This document shows, piece after piece, positions 11,414-22,869 of a stretch of DNA of 64,000 bases; position 1 is the first letter of the stretch; each line of letters opens with the position of its first letter. Source of the DNA: Ailurus styani (taxonomy: Eukaryota > Chordata > Mammalia > Carnivora > Ailuridae); assembly GCA_002007465.1 (NCBI GenBank), contig LNAC01000001.1, positions 8,175,936 to 8,239,935 of the forward strand, written 5' to 3'. The translations under genes and the position numbers were made by a program. A model generated the notes under the pieces. That model ran no database searches. It was not told where the DNA came from and worked only from the letters and a program-made list of their open reading frames with translations.

Positions 11414-11871
11414 AAAAACAGAGCGAGTCCCTGTCCCTTGTGGACTGAACCATCACTTGGCAGCCACCCATTTTCACAACGTTGTATAACGATTATTACC
11501 AGTTCCCACAGATTTTCCTCACCCTGAAAAGAAACCGTGCACCCACCCCCCACTCCTCTCCTCGCACCAGCACCTGGCAACTGTGAATCTACTTTCTATC
11601 TTTACGGATTTGCCTAGGCTGGACAGTTCATATAAAAGGAATCATGCAATACGTGGTCGTTTGTAACTGACACCTTCTACTCAGCACCATGTTTTCAAGG
11701 TTCATCTACGTTGCAGTGTGTGGCAGTTTGCTCATTCCTTCTTATTGCCAAAGAATCATCCATTGTATGGATATACCGTATCTGGTTTATCCATTTGTCA
11801 GTTGATGGATATGTGAGTTTCCACTTTTTGGCCATTATAAATAATGTTGCTATGACCATCCATGAACACAT

Positions 11872-12062
11872 CTTTTTTAAGATTTTATTTATTTATTTGC
11901 CAGAGTGAGATTACAAGTAGGCAGAGAGGCAGGCAGAGAGAGAGGAGGAAGCAGGCTCCCTGGTGAGCAGGGAGCCCGATGCGGGCCTCGATCCCAGGAC
12001 CCTGAGATCATGACCTGAGCCGAAGGCAGAGGCTTTAACCCACTGAGCCACCCAGACACCCC
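11872..12062 (-). mobile_element. Can-SINE, young mustelid-type, nested in L1
   Basis: It reads in reverse: TTTTTTAAGATTTTATTTAT tail, AAGTAGGCAGAGAGGCAGGC, CCTCGATCCCAGGACC, then GGCTTTAACCCACTGAGCCA and the head complement. The 13-bp duplication TCCATGAACACAT at 11859-11871 and 12063-12075 shows the exact insertion point in the antisense L1. Confidence 0.97.
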
Positions 12063-12684
12063 TCCATGAACACATTTTTATGTGGATGTATGCTTTCAAT
12101 TATCTTGGGTACGTACCTCAGGGGGAATTGCTGGATCGTAGGGTAGCTCCATGGTTAACATTTGAGACACTGTCAAACTCTTTTCCAAAGCAGGTGCATC
12201 ATCTTATATTCTCACCCAATGGAGTACACGAGTCCCAATCTGTCCATATCCTTGTCAACACTTGTTATTTTCTGGGGGGTTTTCTTATAATAGCCATCCT
12301 AATGGGGGCGAGGTGATATCTCATTGTGGTTTTGGTTTGAATTTCTCTAATGGTTAGTGAGGTCGGGCATCTTCCCATGTGCTTGCTGGCCATGCATATA
12401 TCTTCTTTTGGGGAAATATCTGTTTAAGTTCTTTGCCCATTTTTTAATCGGGTTGTTTGAATAAATTTTTGTTGCTGAGTTGTAGGAGTCCTCTATATAT
12501 TCTGGCTGCTAGGCCCTTATCAGACATACAATTTGCAGGTATCTTTTCCCATCCTATGGGTTGTAGTTTCCCTTTTTTATAGGGTCCTTTGAAGCACAAA
12601 AGTTTCTGATTTTGATGGGATCCCATTAATTTTTTCTTGGATTGCTTAGGGCTTTTGGTTTCATATCTAAGAAACCATCACTTG

Positions 12685-12821
12685 GGTGCCTGGGTGGCTC
12701 AATCGATTAAGCATCCGCCTTTGGCTCATGTCATGATCCTAGGGGCGTGGGATCAAGTCCCATGTTGGGCTCCCTGCTTGGCAGGGAATCTGCTTCTTTC
12801 TCTGCTCCTTCCCCAACTCGT

Positions 12822-12853
<32 letters not shown>

Positions 12854-12880
12854 AAATAAATAAAATCTTTAAAAAAACAC
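12685..12880 (+). mobile_element. Can-SINE, intermediate-age type, nested in L1
   Basis: GGTGCCTGGGTGGCTCAATC, TTAAGCATCCGCCTTTGGCT, GGGATCAAGTCCC, a CT repeat and AAATAAATAAAATCTT. Host L1 sequence resumes on the right with TTGCTTAATCCAAGGTCACA. Flanking repeats are eroded. Confidence 0.93.
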
Positions 12881-13749
12881 ATTGCTTAATCCAAGGTCAC
12901 AAATATTTGTGCCTATGTTTTCTCCTAAGAGTTTTATAGTTTCATCTCTTACATGTAGGCCCTTTATCCATTTTAAGTTAATTTTATGTACGGAGTGAGG
13001 TAGGAATCCAACTTTATTCTCTTGCGTGTAGATATCCAGTTTCCCGGCACCATTTGTTGAAAAGACTCTTCTTTCCCCATGGAATGGTCTTGGCACCCTT
13101 GTCAAAAGTTAATCAACTATGAATGTATGAATTTATTTCTGGACTCAATTCTAGCTCATTTATTTACATGTCTATCATTACGCCAGCTCCTGACTCTCTC
13201 GAATACTATTGCTTTATAGTACATTTTGAAGTCACAAAGTATGAGTCCTTCAATTTTTTTTCTTTTTTCAGGATTGTTTAAGCTATCCTGGGTCTCCTGC
13301 AACTCCATATGAATTTTCAGATCACCTTGTCAATTTCTGCAAAAAAATCCAGCTGGGATTTTGCTTTGGATTATGTTTAATCTATAGATCAATTTAGAGA
13401 GTGGTTACCATTTTAACAACATTAAGTCTTATGACCCATGAACACAGATGTGCTTCCATTTAAGTCTTCTTTAATTTCTGTCAATGATATCTGTAGTTTT
13501 CAGTATACATAACTTAACAATTCTTTTGTTGAATTTATTCCTAAGAATTTTAAAATTTTTGATGCTATAAGTAGGTAGACTTATTTTCTTAATTTCGTTT
13601 TTGGATTGTTCATTGCTGGTGTACATAAAGACAATTTTGTGGATTTCGTATTGTTCTCTATATACAAGATTATATCATCTTTAAACAGAGATATTTTCAC
13701 TCCTTCCTTTCCTACTTTGGTACTTTTTGTTTCTTTTTCTTGCGTAATT

Positions 13750-13880
13750 ACTCTCACTGCACTTGAAATCTGTCCCTTCCAACTAAACCACGAGATCCTT
13801 AAGACAGGAACTTTGTTTTATTTATTCCGTCATATCCCCAGGCTTGGTACAGAACCTAATCAATGATAAATGTCTAACAA
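13750..13880 (+). repeat. L2 LINE 3'-end fragment
   Basis: AAGACAGGAACTTTGTTTTA, CATATCCCCAGGCTTGGTAC and AATCAATGATAAATGTCTAA follow the L2 3'-terminal order. It lies directly beyond the antisense L1. Confidence 0.65.
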
Positions 13881-14225
13881 ATGGATATAAGTAGTAAAGA
13901 ATGAGAATCTCACTTTAAAAATACAAAGTTTTTAAAAGATTTTCTCACCAAACATCACATGCTTTTTGGTATCATAAAATATGAAGAACCGATTAACACC
14001 CAAAATAAATTAATTAGAGCTAAAACTAGCTCTTTCCTGGCTTATAGGAAATATTGGGCATTAAGGCACGAGTGAAATGACATCATGAGAAAGCAGACAA
14101 AACCAGAATATAGAACATTCTGTGGACCAACCGATCAACTTCTCTAACAAGTCAATGGCTTGTGGGAAAAAGGTATGTGGATGAGAGTATTCTAGAATAA
14201 AAGATAACTGGAATATTCTACAATT
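13880..14225. other. AT-rich single-copy DNA, nothing recognised
   Basis: No long reading frame or clear repeat is visible. ATAAATTAATTAGAGC near 14004 is a homeodomain-like stretch, but the block is short. Confidence 0.5.
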
Positions 14226-14580
14226 TGCTTACTATAGAGCCAGCCCCCTAAGGCTGACCCTTTCGATCAGGCCCCTCCCTGTGGAAAGACTGGGCTCCCC
14301 GGGCCCCTGAGAGCAGGATGAACAAACAAGAGATGAGAAGGAACAATGTGGTAATTCCCCAGCGGAAGCTTGAAACGCTTTTGCATGTTCCTCCACCTCT
14401 TTCCCAAGAAATGGGCTCTTTCTTCAACCTGGGTCTGAGGGCAAAGTGTGAAGCCAATCCATGTGGGGAGTGGCACATGAGCCAAAAAAGAAACCTCTGT
14501 GGTTAGAAGCCACTGGGATTTGAAGGTCATTTGTTATGACCTATCCTAAGCCGACTGATATATCCTAAGCTAACATAACA
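14226..14580 (+). repeat. LTR-like ancient repeat, 3' portion
   Basis: The end TAGAAGCCACTGGGATTTGA, then GGTCATTTGTTATGACCTAT and GCCGACTGATATATCC, resembles the 3' terminus of old mammalian LTRs, which commonly end 'aagccactgagatttnggggtt...ttac'. The upstream part is diverged and the family is not assigned. Frames of up to 87 codons on - are chance. Confidence 0.45.
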
Positions 14581-14689
14581 GTTTCGATCAGATACGAACA
14601 TGAAATTGTAGTTATTCATGAATATGCCCATAATTCATAGAAATGCATATTCTACCATCTATAAGATGGTAGGAATAAAAGGTCCATGG

Positions 14690-15185
14690 TAGGCAAAATT
14701 CTACGATGGCCCCAAATATTCACACTCCCTGTTGTACCCACTCTGAATAATCTCCTCCTCCTATTGGGGGTGAGGCCTGTGACTATCATGGGATATCATT
14801 CCCGTGACAGGTTACTACTAATCGGTTGACTTCAAGTGAATCAAAATTACCCTGGGTGGGCCTGACCTAATCAGGTGAGCCCTTAGAGGAGGGTAAAATG
14901 TCAGCGAGATTTCCCTGCTGGCCTCAGAGGAGAAGCAAATACCCATGTTGTCGGTTGCCTATGGAGACGATGATTTTTGGAGATGAGGGCCTCAGCCATG
15001 TGAATCAACATCCATGTGAGCTTGGATGAGACCCCAACCCTGATTGACATCTGGAATGCCACTCTGTGAAACCTGAGCAGAAGATCCAGCTAAATTGTGC
15101 CCAGGGTCCTGAACCACAGCAATGGTGAGATAACAAACGTGTGTTGTTTCAGCAGCTACATCTATGGTAATTAGTTATGGACCAA
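14690..15185 (+). repeat. MaLR-type (MLT1-like) LTR remnant
   Basis: In order: GTAGGCAAAATTCTACGATG, GGCCCCAAATATTCACACTC, TGGGTGGGCCTGACCTAATC, GTGTGTTGTTTCAGCAGCTA and TGGTAATTAGTTATGG. This matches the layout I know for mammalian MaLR LTRs (start 'aggcagaataatggcccc', end 'ttgtgttgttttaagccacta...gtaattgttac'). No internal proviral genes flank it. Confidence 0.6.
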
Positions 15186-15233
15186 CCGAAAACAAGCACA
15201 CTCTCTGTGGCTTGTTTTAAAACAATCCAGCAA

Positions 15234-15441
15234 GGGCACCTGGGTGGCTCAGTCAGTTAAGCATCTATCTTCCGCTTAGGTCATGATCTCAGGGTCCTGG
15301 GATCAGACCTGCATCAGGCTCCCTAATTGGTGGAGTTTCGGTTTTTCCTTCTCCCTTTGCCTACCCCCCGCAAAAAACCCATGCTCTCTCTCTTTCTCTC
15401 TCCAATAAATAAATAAAATATTTTTTAAAAAAATTTTTTTA
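15234..15441 (+). mobile_element. Can-SINE, first of a tandem pair
   Basis: GGCACCTGGGTGGCTCAGTC, then TTAAGCATCTATCTTCCGCT, a CT-rich part and AATAAATAAATAAAATATTT ending in A/T runs. It is followed within a few bases by a second SINE in the same orientation. CCAGCAA occurs left of this copy and right of the second copy, as if one duplication flanks both. Confidence 0.92.
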
Positions 15442-15442
15442 G

Positions 15443-15675
15443 GGGCATCTGGGTGACTCAGTTGGTTAAGTATCTGCCTTTGGCTCAGGTAATGATCCGA
15501 GGGTCCTGGGATCGAGCCCCGTGTCTGGCTCCTTGCTCAGTGAGGGCCCTGCTTCTCTCTCTCCCTCTGCCTGCTGCTCCCCCTGCTTATGCTCGCTCTC
15601 TCTCTCTCTCTCTGTCTCTCTAATAAATAAATACAATCTCTTTAAAATTTTTTTTTAATTTAAAAACTTTTTTTT
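15443..15675 (+). mobile_element. Can-SINE, second of a tandem pair
   Basis: GGGGCATCTGGGTGACTCAG, TTGGTTAAGTATCTGCCTTT, GGGATCGAGCCCC, CT repeats and AATAAATAAATACAATCTC. It sits in the A-rich tail of the preceding copy, a favoured target for L1-driven insertion. Confidence 0.92.
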
Positions 15676-15894
15676 AAAAAGTCCAGCAAAAAATGTGGGG
15701 GAGAGGCAAAGCAAACGTGGGAAGTGTTGTTAATACTTAAATCTGAGTGATGGGTAATTCGTTATAATATTCTGCCCACTTCTATGAAGGTTTAAACATT
15801 TACATAATAAAAACTTTTAAAGGATCCCTCATCAGACTGTAATCTCCTTTAAGCCGGGGCTGTTAGATCAATTAATTGACAGGTTGGTACACTG

Positions 15895-16080
15895 TATTTT
15901 ACATTAACCCACAGCATCCTTTCGAAGTCGGCGTCACTAACACCATTTCACAGATGCAAGAACTGAGGCCGGGGAAGGTGGCGGCTCAAAGTCACGTGGC
16001 AGGTAATCGATAAGATAAGGATTTGGGTCTTTCTGTTCCTGATCCAACATCCACTGGTCTCGCTTTGGATTACAGGATCT
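15895..16080 (-). repeat. MIR SINE
   Basis: Antisense order: ACACCATTTCACAGATGCAA, GAACTGAGGCCGGGGAAGG, CAAAGTCACGTGGCAGGTAA, GATTTGGGTCTTTCTGTTCC. Confidence 0.75.
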
Positions 16081-17015
16081 GCCATCCAGATTTTCTCTGG
16101 GATTTAATAGCTGCTGTTTCATTCTGGTTTATCAGGAGAATTTACGCACAGCACCACAGTCATATTGAGACATCCGTTAGAAAACCCAGGCAGGCAGGTT
16201 AAATGTTAATTTCCTTTCTACTGTACCATTGTCTAACCTCCTTCCATGAATCAAAGTGAGTAAAGGGTTCTTCACTTACTGACATAAAACAAATTGAACA
16301 AATTATCTTACTTAACCGAGGAAGAACTAGTCACACCACTGATTCTGGTCCAGCCTGCACCAAGCTTTTCCTCCTTATTAACACTTACTTGCAAATGAGG
16401 TTTGGACCTTCTCACGGAAGGTGGCATTGAGCTCATTAGCATATGTGGCTGCATCACGTCAGTGGTCTTAGTCGTAGGCGCAGCTTCTAGGTAACGTACC
16501 TGCTGGGGCCGGCTTCTTAGTGGGCTATGAATCACCATCATAACTAGGCCATGAATCAGAGCCGTAGGTGGGAGCCATTTCTAACGATGAGATCAGTACC
16601 TTTGGAGCGCGCAGAGGGCTGAGAGTGAGCAAGAGCCTCCCCAGATGTTAAATAACTAGCACAGCCTGCTACATATTTCTTTGTCTTGAAAAATGCTGAT
16701 TGCAGAGAGCGGGAACGTGAAGCTCTCATCGTCCAGGGCCATGCTGCTTCTACTGGAAAGACCACTGGGGGACAGCAGGAGAACCCTGTCTCTGCACCCA
16801 CGTCTGCCACGGACACACGTGGGTTGGTTATCGCCAGAGGGACGCCAGCCAGCTGCACGGCGTGTTATGCAAAGCCCAGGGCCCTCCTGGGGAGGCTGGA
16901 GGGCAGATCAAGGCTGAGAGCAGGAGCTGGGGCATCAGTGGCCCCAGACAAGGCTGCGCTCTACCCCTCTCTCCCTCTGCAACTCGGACCCCTTATTCAC
17001 CACCCTAAAACTGAT
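16080..17015. other. single-copy DNA; 16130-16560 possible conserved non-coding element
   Basis: Left part is AT-rich with GAGCTCATTAGCATATGTGG near 16429 and AACAAATTATCTTACTTAAC near 16297. A donor-like AAGTAAGTG lies on - near 16382-16390, but the matching upstream acceptor has no pyrimidine tract, so I do not call an exon. The right part is GC-richer, with a 116-codon + frame (16686-17036) of no recognisable family. Confidence 0.35.
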
Positions 17016-17019
17016 TTTC

Positions 17020-17175
17020 TTATCTCTGCAAAATGAGACTGATAATAATCAGTATTATCAACCCCATTTCACGGAGGGGGAAACTGAGGCTCACGGAGGA
17101 AGCACTAAGTGATAGAGGCGAGCGTGGAGCCCAGACCCGCCCATCTCCAAAGCCCACAGACTTCTGTCCGTGCGA
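17020..17175 (-). repeat. MIR SINE
   Basis: TATCAACCCCATTTCACGGA, GGGGGAAACTGAGGCTCACG and CAGACCCGCCCATCTCC in antisense order. Confidence 0.7.
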
Positions 17176-17239
17176 CACCTGGTCTCAGGAGCACCCTGTC
17201 ACTGGAGGATGGACTTCTGGGGAGGAGCCAGGGAGCTAA

Positions 17240-17745
17240 CAAATGACATTTGCAGTTCCCATCGCTAACTTGCTCCCTCGGCCTTTTACAACTCGGCGTG
17301 ACCTGAGGAGCGATCAGAGGAGAGGACCTTAAAAGCCACTTTAAATTTCAGACCAATTCAATTTTGGAATATCACTTGTGAGGTGTAGTTTCTAGACGAA
17401 ATTTCTAAATGACTAATACTCTTCTTTGTCCATTTCAGGGGAAAATGAATGTTGCTGCTAACATTTGACATCAATCGCCCAATCACATGTTGTCACATCA
17501 TTACTCAGCTCTGTGACAAAGGCAGAGGAGAGAGACCGCGGCTGAAATGGCGCTCTTGGGTGAGGAACCAATTCAGGGGCCCCGGCGATGATGGAATAGG
17601 GAACAAAATGAAATCTGGCTGAAGAAGCTCCGCGGAACGGGTCATGTTGAGGAGGAAATAGAAGAAGAAGTTGGTGCTTTATCAGGAGGGCGATTCATTT
17701 CATGTACAATTTTTTTGAATCTCAATCCGTGTACTAATTTGGTTC
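17240..17745. other. single-copy block, possible conserved non-coding element
   Basis: CAATCGCCCAATCACATG near 17472, GGCGATTCATTTCATGTACA near 17688 and GTGTACTAATTTGG near 17731 are typical short cores. A well-shaped acceptor (CTTCTTTGTCCATTTCAG, ends 17438) and a donor (GGTGAGG, from 17559) bracket 17439-17559, but every frame of that interval has stops, so at most it is a non-coding exon. Confidence 0.3.
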
Positions 17746-19095
17746 CGGTGTCTCTTGGGGGGACCTGTCACTGAAGGCAACTGGCCACCGGGGCAGAAAT
17801 GGGGACGTGCCCACCCCTTAGGTCAAGGGCAGGCTAAGTCTGTCATCTCCAACTTTAAAAATCAGGCCTCCCCTCTTTCTGTTCACGTGCCCATGAGGAA
17901 TGGCCCTTCCATCACCACGAGCAAGGCAAGGACTCCTCTGAATCCAACCCAAGGCCAGCCCTTCCACGCCAGGTGTGTGGGAGTTGGCAGCCGGAGCAGA
18001 ACTGGAAATGCCATGGCTCCAAGACACCCCTGAAATCTCCTGATGCCAGAAGAACAGGGAAGAGGCTCCAGAGAGCCACAGAGGTCCACGTGGGAGGGGT
18101 GGGGCCCGTGGCTTTGGGTGGCTTCGGCACACACCGCTGTGCCTCTAAGTAGCGTATTTACTTACACAGGACCCATTTCTCCACTGAGACCTCATCTTGG
18201 AGTGATAACGTGGGTGGGTCATAGGCAACTTTGGCCAGGAGAGAGAAGGCGTACCAGGGACAACACCATTCACAAAAGCAAGCAGAAAAAACCTCAATCC
18301 TTCTTCACTGTCTGAAGAAGATCACGGAGAACCCAGGGCTTTGGGGCCTTCAATGAACTTTAGTTCCTGCCTTTCACCTGGACCTGGGCTTCCGGACATA
18401 GATGCGAAGGCGACAAAGACAGATGGCGATGATCCCACCCTCTCTGCGTCACTTAACCCAGCACATACTTTAATGACCACATCTTTGGTGCAACAATTTA
18501 GTCTGTCCCCACGGCTCTCCTTTGTTTATCTGTGTGAGCCATGTCCTATGATATTGACCGTCAGGGGTGGTACCGATAGAGGCCAGGAACCTAGGCATGG
18601 AATGAGATTTTTTTTTTTACATGAACTCTCATAGACATATTTTCCCACAGGCTGCACTTGCCTGGGATGCAGTCGTGACAAGAACATGGAGCCCCGGAAA
18701 TGAGCAGCGACAGTGAGAAGAAGGCAAGGAGGGGGGGCACTGCCAGGCAGGAAGGGCCGTGAAGGAAAGAGTGACAGGGCCCCGTGACGGATCAGGCAGG
18801 TCTGGGGCAAGGTGGTGGGACGATGAGAAAAATTGCTGAAGTCTCAAGTCTGGCAAAATGACGGTCCCACTCGGAGAACAGGCCCCGTGGAAGGGATGGA
18901 GACGGCAGCAGGGCCGTGATGCTGGCGGGCATCCCGGGAGCGAGCCGGGCTGGAGAGGAAGGTCTGGGCGGGAGCTGTGGCCGCGCCGGTTACGCAGACA
19001 GAGGCGGGAGACGGAGCTCCGTGACCCTGCCAGCTCGCCAAGGGAGATCCACGCATGTAAATATTTATTTGGAACCATTTCTAAATCTGCATAAA
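17746..19095. other. single-copy DNA with a small CpG-rich patch (18880-19030)
   Basis: Mostly GC-rich with several overlapping 70-150-codon frames on both strands, a pattern expected from composition. The patch 18880-19030 has roughly a dozen CpG in 150 bases, including CCGCGCCGGTTACGCAGA, far above the surrounding density. No TATA box or clear promoter architecture was seen. Confidence 0.4.
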
Positions 19096-19900
19096 GGACG
19101 GGAATTTAAATTACCCGCAGAAGTGAGTGGAAATGCGATCGACACCCTTAGGAAAAGGGGACCTCTTTGGGGTTGATGGGTTCTTGTCAAAATAGACACG
19201 GCCCCTTCTTCATCATTTTAATTGGGTGGACTAATCTCCTCTCAGCTATAGAATATTGGCTTGAGTTGCTTATTTTCCTAAAAGCTCTACATTCAAATAT
19301 GTAGGTTTGTGTTTGCCTGTAATTAGCATGATGTATCTATTCAGAGTATCTACAACATCCCTTCCTGGTAATGAAAAGTGATTAATTACCAATTACAGCA
19401 AGTATCCAATTTCGTGCAGTTTACCACTGGTCTGTACCACTGAATTGCTAGCGTTCTAATTGCAGACATTAAAAGTTCTAGGTAATTATTGCTGAAAGAT
19501 CAGTAATATTAAAAATATTGGTTGCAGCTATTATTACATTTGCTCTAAACGCAACCAAGACTTAAATTTATGTCTGAGCTGCCAGCCATTTCACCAGGCT
19601 ATTTCTGTGACTGGTTTGGAACAACTGGTTTTTATTTGCCTTTCTCAGAGCCCATTACAACAAGCCTGTTAACAGCTCTGGGCTCCCCATTTTGTAAAGC
19701 TTTCATTAAGTGAAACAAGCTAAAAAATCACTAGTAGGTGCCTTTAGCAAAGTAGGGAGGTAATTATCTCATTTACAGATAACTACGTGCATTTCATTTT
19801 TCAAAGCACAAAGAGAAAACTAGGTCTAAATGACACTTTTTCGTACTCATTAAATTCACTAGAGAAATATCAAATTAGGAGTTTTCAGTACAAATGCCAT
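19096..19900. other. long AT-rich single-copy block, possible conserved non-coding element
   Basis: The most continuous block of its kind on the left: GTGATTAATTACCAATTACA near 19379, TGTAATTAGCATGATG near 19318, GTTCTAATTGCAGACATT near 19453, GCAGCTATTATTACATTTGC near 19526. There is no transposon family, no simple repeat and no long frame over 800 bases. The TAAT/ATTA density suggests a developmental enhancer. Confidence 0.4.
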
Positions 19901-20299
19901 CGTGAACTCTGACAGCAGCTATCAGCAACAGGGACATTTGGGAAAATGTCTTCATGCCCGAAGTGGAAATCAAGGAAGAGTCCTGGGAGCTTGAAAAGGT
20001 TGGGGATTTTTTTTCTTTGGTTTTTGGTTTTTTGTGGATATTTTTTTTGTGTGTCGCTTCATCCCAGTCATCTAAACCCCTGACCTATACCTTCTAAATG
20101 ACTGGCTTTTCTGTGAGCACGCCAGGCACACTTCAGAAAACTGGAGAGTCTGTGCAAGCCAGGCGGTCCTGGGCAGCCGAGGGTGGCCAGCATCACCAGG
20201 ACAGGTGACACGGACAGAGGGAGACCAGAGAGACACCTAAAATACCATTCGGTGACCTTACTGATAGGCTAACATGGAGACCAACACAAAGAAGGAGGG

Positions 20300-20530
20300 G
20301 GCCAACTCCACGGAGAGGGAGAACCCAGAATTTACAGAGAAGAGGGCTGCTTTAGCTGGGTCCTGAAGGATGAATAGGAGTTCATCGGCTGCATAGAGAA
20401 GGTTAGGAAAGGGCACCTCAGTGAAAGTTTATATCCAGAGGGTACTGGGGCTTCACGATGCTCTTGGAATAAGCGAAGATATCTGGAGGCAAGTGTCCAG
20501 TTCAGGAGATTATTAAGCTTGTGGCTATTT
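20300..20530 (-). repeat. L2 LINE fragment
   Basis: GCTGGGTCCTGAAGGATGAA, TAGGAGTTCATCGGCTGCAT, AGGAAAGGGCACCTCAGTG and GGCAAGTGTCCAGTTCAGG follow the antisense layout of the L2 3' region. The preceding 19900-20300 has T-rich runs near 20005-20050 and nothing else recognised. Confidence 0.65.
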
Positions 20531-20539
20531 CAGAAAGCC

Positions 20540-20892
20540 TCTCGGCCAGGCTTCGTATTGATAACAACAAATGGTGACAAACTAGAAAGACACTCAACAC
20601 AAAAGAAGTGACTAAATAAACAAGGCTACTTACCAACAATGGGATCGAACATAAAATAACTAAAATGCTTGGAGAGTTATTTTAAAAGTAAGACACAAAA
20701 TGGTAGAGACAGATTGTCTCAAATACATAAAATCACATACACAGAAGGCAGAAAATACGCCACACTTCAGCACAGGTTGGCCCTGGATTGAAGGGAAGGG
20801 TTTTTCTCTTCTCCCTTCTCCCTGTGTTTCAAGTTTCTCAATAATGAACTTGTGTTTGTGACTTCTTTTAAAGGTGAAAAAAAAAAAGTCTC
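20540..20892 (+). repeat. old L1/HAL1 3' end
   Basis: AAATAAACAAGGCTACTTAC, AAAGTAAGACACAAAATGG, AAAATCACATACACAGAAGG and a run ending in GTTTGTGACTTC and A-rich DNA match the order of HAL1/L1ME 3' ends ('taaataaactatggta...gaatgtattacct...aaaa'). Confidence 0.55.
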
Positions 20893-21965
20893 CGTCATAA
20901 AGAAACCCTAGCTAGGGCCTAGAATCCAGAAGGAACCCAGAAACCTCCACATTTCAAGTGGCCCAACCTCTGACAACTTTGCTTTAAGGAAAGGAGGCCA
21001 GTGTCTGAGAGGCACTTCAAATCTGGAAACAGGTTTTATGAAGCTACTGAGTCTCTACTCAGGTTCTATAATCACAAAGATTAAAAGGAAAAGCTTCTGT
21101 CTCATTGGAGCTGAATTTTGCCCTCCATCTTCCGTACCTCGCGACCACGCTGCTTGTCCGAAGGGCTCTGAGGGCCGCCATGTTGGCACCACCTCGTTAG
21201 AACAGGAGTCGGTACACTTGAACTAAGCCGGCTCTCCTCCCTGAGGACGTCCCTCCCAACGGGTCCAGGAGCTTCGGGCTGTCACCCTGAGGGCCCAGGG
21301 AGCAGAGTACTGCCGGCACTGGAAGCATCCTAGGGCCCGACACGAAGAGGTGCGTTTTGTGGTCTCAGGCACTCCTTTGGGGCCCATCCGCTGTGAAGGC
21401 GGCTTTCTTCCTAAGATGCTGTAGACAGCAGGCAGGCCCGCTGTGAGGGAAACCAGGCCTGTAAAACCCAGTTGACTGATAGGATTCATCACCATTTTTA
21501 GGGTCCGCTGCACAAACTATTTTGACAGTTGAAGCTCATAAATTAACGAGCAAGCCCCAAGTGACACAATGAAGAAGATGTTTGGTCCCTTCGATTTAAC
21601 CACTGGGTGATGACTCAGAAAACTCGGGGTACAGAAGGTGCAGAAGGCTGCCTGCCTCTTTTGTTCCTGCTTAGCTAGAAGATAAATGTCTGGAACTAAG
21701 GACCCCGGGCACTCAATAATAAAAACCTTTTAGAGAGGAGAGACTTGCACTAGTTAAAAGAAACCTGTTCCATTTTTCTGGGGGGAAAAATGGAAGTAAG
21801 GTTTCCTGATGGCAGACATCAAGCCCTTTTATTGAGACTAACAAGTTCAAATCCACAGAAGGAGACGAGAGAAAGAAAAAGGAGAAAGGGAGGAGAGAGA
21901 GAGAGGAGAGAGGAAACAAAGCTAGCGGGGCCATAACTTAGGGCAGCAGGAGAAACCTGAGACAT
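20893..21965. other. single-copy DNA, nothing recognised except a YY1-like site
   Basis: Mixed composition. A GA-rich tract lies at 21855-21915. Frames up to 96 codons show no family. A strong YY1-like motif on - is listed separately. Confidence 0.5.
21174..21184 (-). promoter_or_regulatory. YY1-like binding motif
   Basis: Read on -, AACATGGCGGC matches the YY1 consensus AANATGGCGGC at every position. It lies in single-copy DNA with several CpG nearby. Whether it is bound or marks a start site is unknown. Confidence 0.4.
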
Positions 21966-22700
21966 TTAAGCAAATGAGCAGTCAGCTCAGGCATTTGGGA
22001 AGCACCAAGGACCTTCTAAGGGGTTAGCAAGATGACTAAGAAAATCTCTGGCTCCAAAGCCCCAAAAAGCTATTAGAGGACTTTGCAGCACTGCGTTTGC
22101 TCGAAACAAACAGTGGCTGCGGTGTTTTAATCTCGGAAGAGAAGGAAACTCATATGTAAGTGGGAGGCTTAGATCCTAAAAGGATTTTATATGTGTACAC
22201 ATATGTCACCGAGGACAGTGTCCCCGAAATGGACTTTTGGTTCACAACCAAAAGTAATTATTGCCAAAGACAAGCGAGGGTTTAAGGGCTCTCTCTTCCC
22301 AGAGGGGCAGTGAAAGGTAGAACCGATTAGAAATGGTCACAAGTTAGATCAGAGCACCCATTTCATAATTGAGGAAAATGTACTCCTTCTCCTTCTCCTT
22401 AGGAAAGTAATTCCCTGGGGGAAAAAAAATCAAGTGACTCGAACTACTCAGGTACAAATGGCACCCTCGCAGCTGAGCAGACATCACCCCGTATTTCAGT
22501 CCGAGCAACTTTTAAATTACTTGGAGAATTCATGGAATGTTTTTCAGTTTGATAGCTGTCAAGCCAAAAAGCATGCTGCTATGTAGGAAGCAAACCCTCC
22601 AAGGATTTATTTTTTTAATGGATTGGAAATTAAAAGGACTTCAGTATGCCCTTTAGAGACCTAGCTGGGGGAGCAGACTGTGCTATAAGGAGACTTTTCC
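21966..22700. other. single-copy block, possible conserved non-coding element
   Basis: AT-rich cores include CCAAAAGTAATTATTGCC near 22248, CAACTTTTAAATTACTTGG near 22506 and GGATTTATTTTTTTAATGG near 22602. No repeat family recognised. Confidence 0.3.
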
Positions 22701-22869
22701 TTACAAGTGCTCAGAATTGGGGCTGAGAGAGCAGGTCAGAGGCATTTGGATTATGTTTCCATAAAGCCAAAATAAGGGTTTGAAAGGTGAAAGATACAAT
22801 CAAGCCACTGGGGGGTTTTGTCTACACAATCCCAAAGCCTCGGGTCAACTCTGAAGTCAAAGAAAGGGA

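Larger units (their letters stand above)
11465..13700 (-). repeat. old L1 (L1M-type) remnant, antisense, about 2.2 kb
   Basis: This is the longest LINE remnant here. Reading antisense, the 3' UTR shows GGATTTGCCTAGGCTGGACA and GGAATCATGCAATACGTGG near 11610-11655, then CATTGTATGGATATACCGTA and TTGATGGATATGTGAGTTTC. The ORF2-derived part continues past 12080 with GGAATTGCTGGATCGTAGGG, GATATCTCATTGTGGTTTTG and later GTTTCATCTCTTACATGTAG. All frames are interrupted, so it is inactive. Two Can-SINEs (11872-12062 and about 12685-12880) are nested in it, dating the L1 as older than both. Confidence 0.88.
15190..15830 (+). repeat. old L1/HAL1-type 3' end split by a SINE pair
   Basis: Right of the SINEs, GGGTAATTCGTTATAATATT, CTATGAAGGTTTAAACATTT and ACATAATAAAAACTTTT form the conserved 3' terminus of old L1/HAL1 elements. 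The left part is short (about 15190-15233). The two SINEs at 15234-15675 interrupt it. Confidence 0.55.

Noticed and set aside
17439..17559. acceptor/donor pair on +
   Set aside because: All three frames contain stops; without transcript data it cannot be called an exon.
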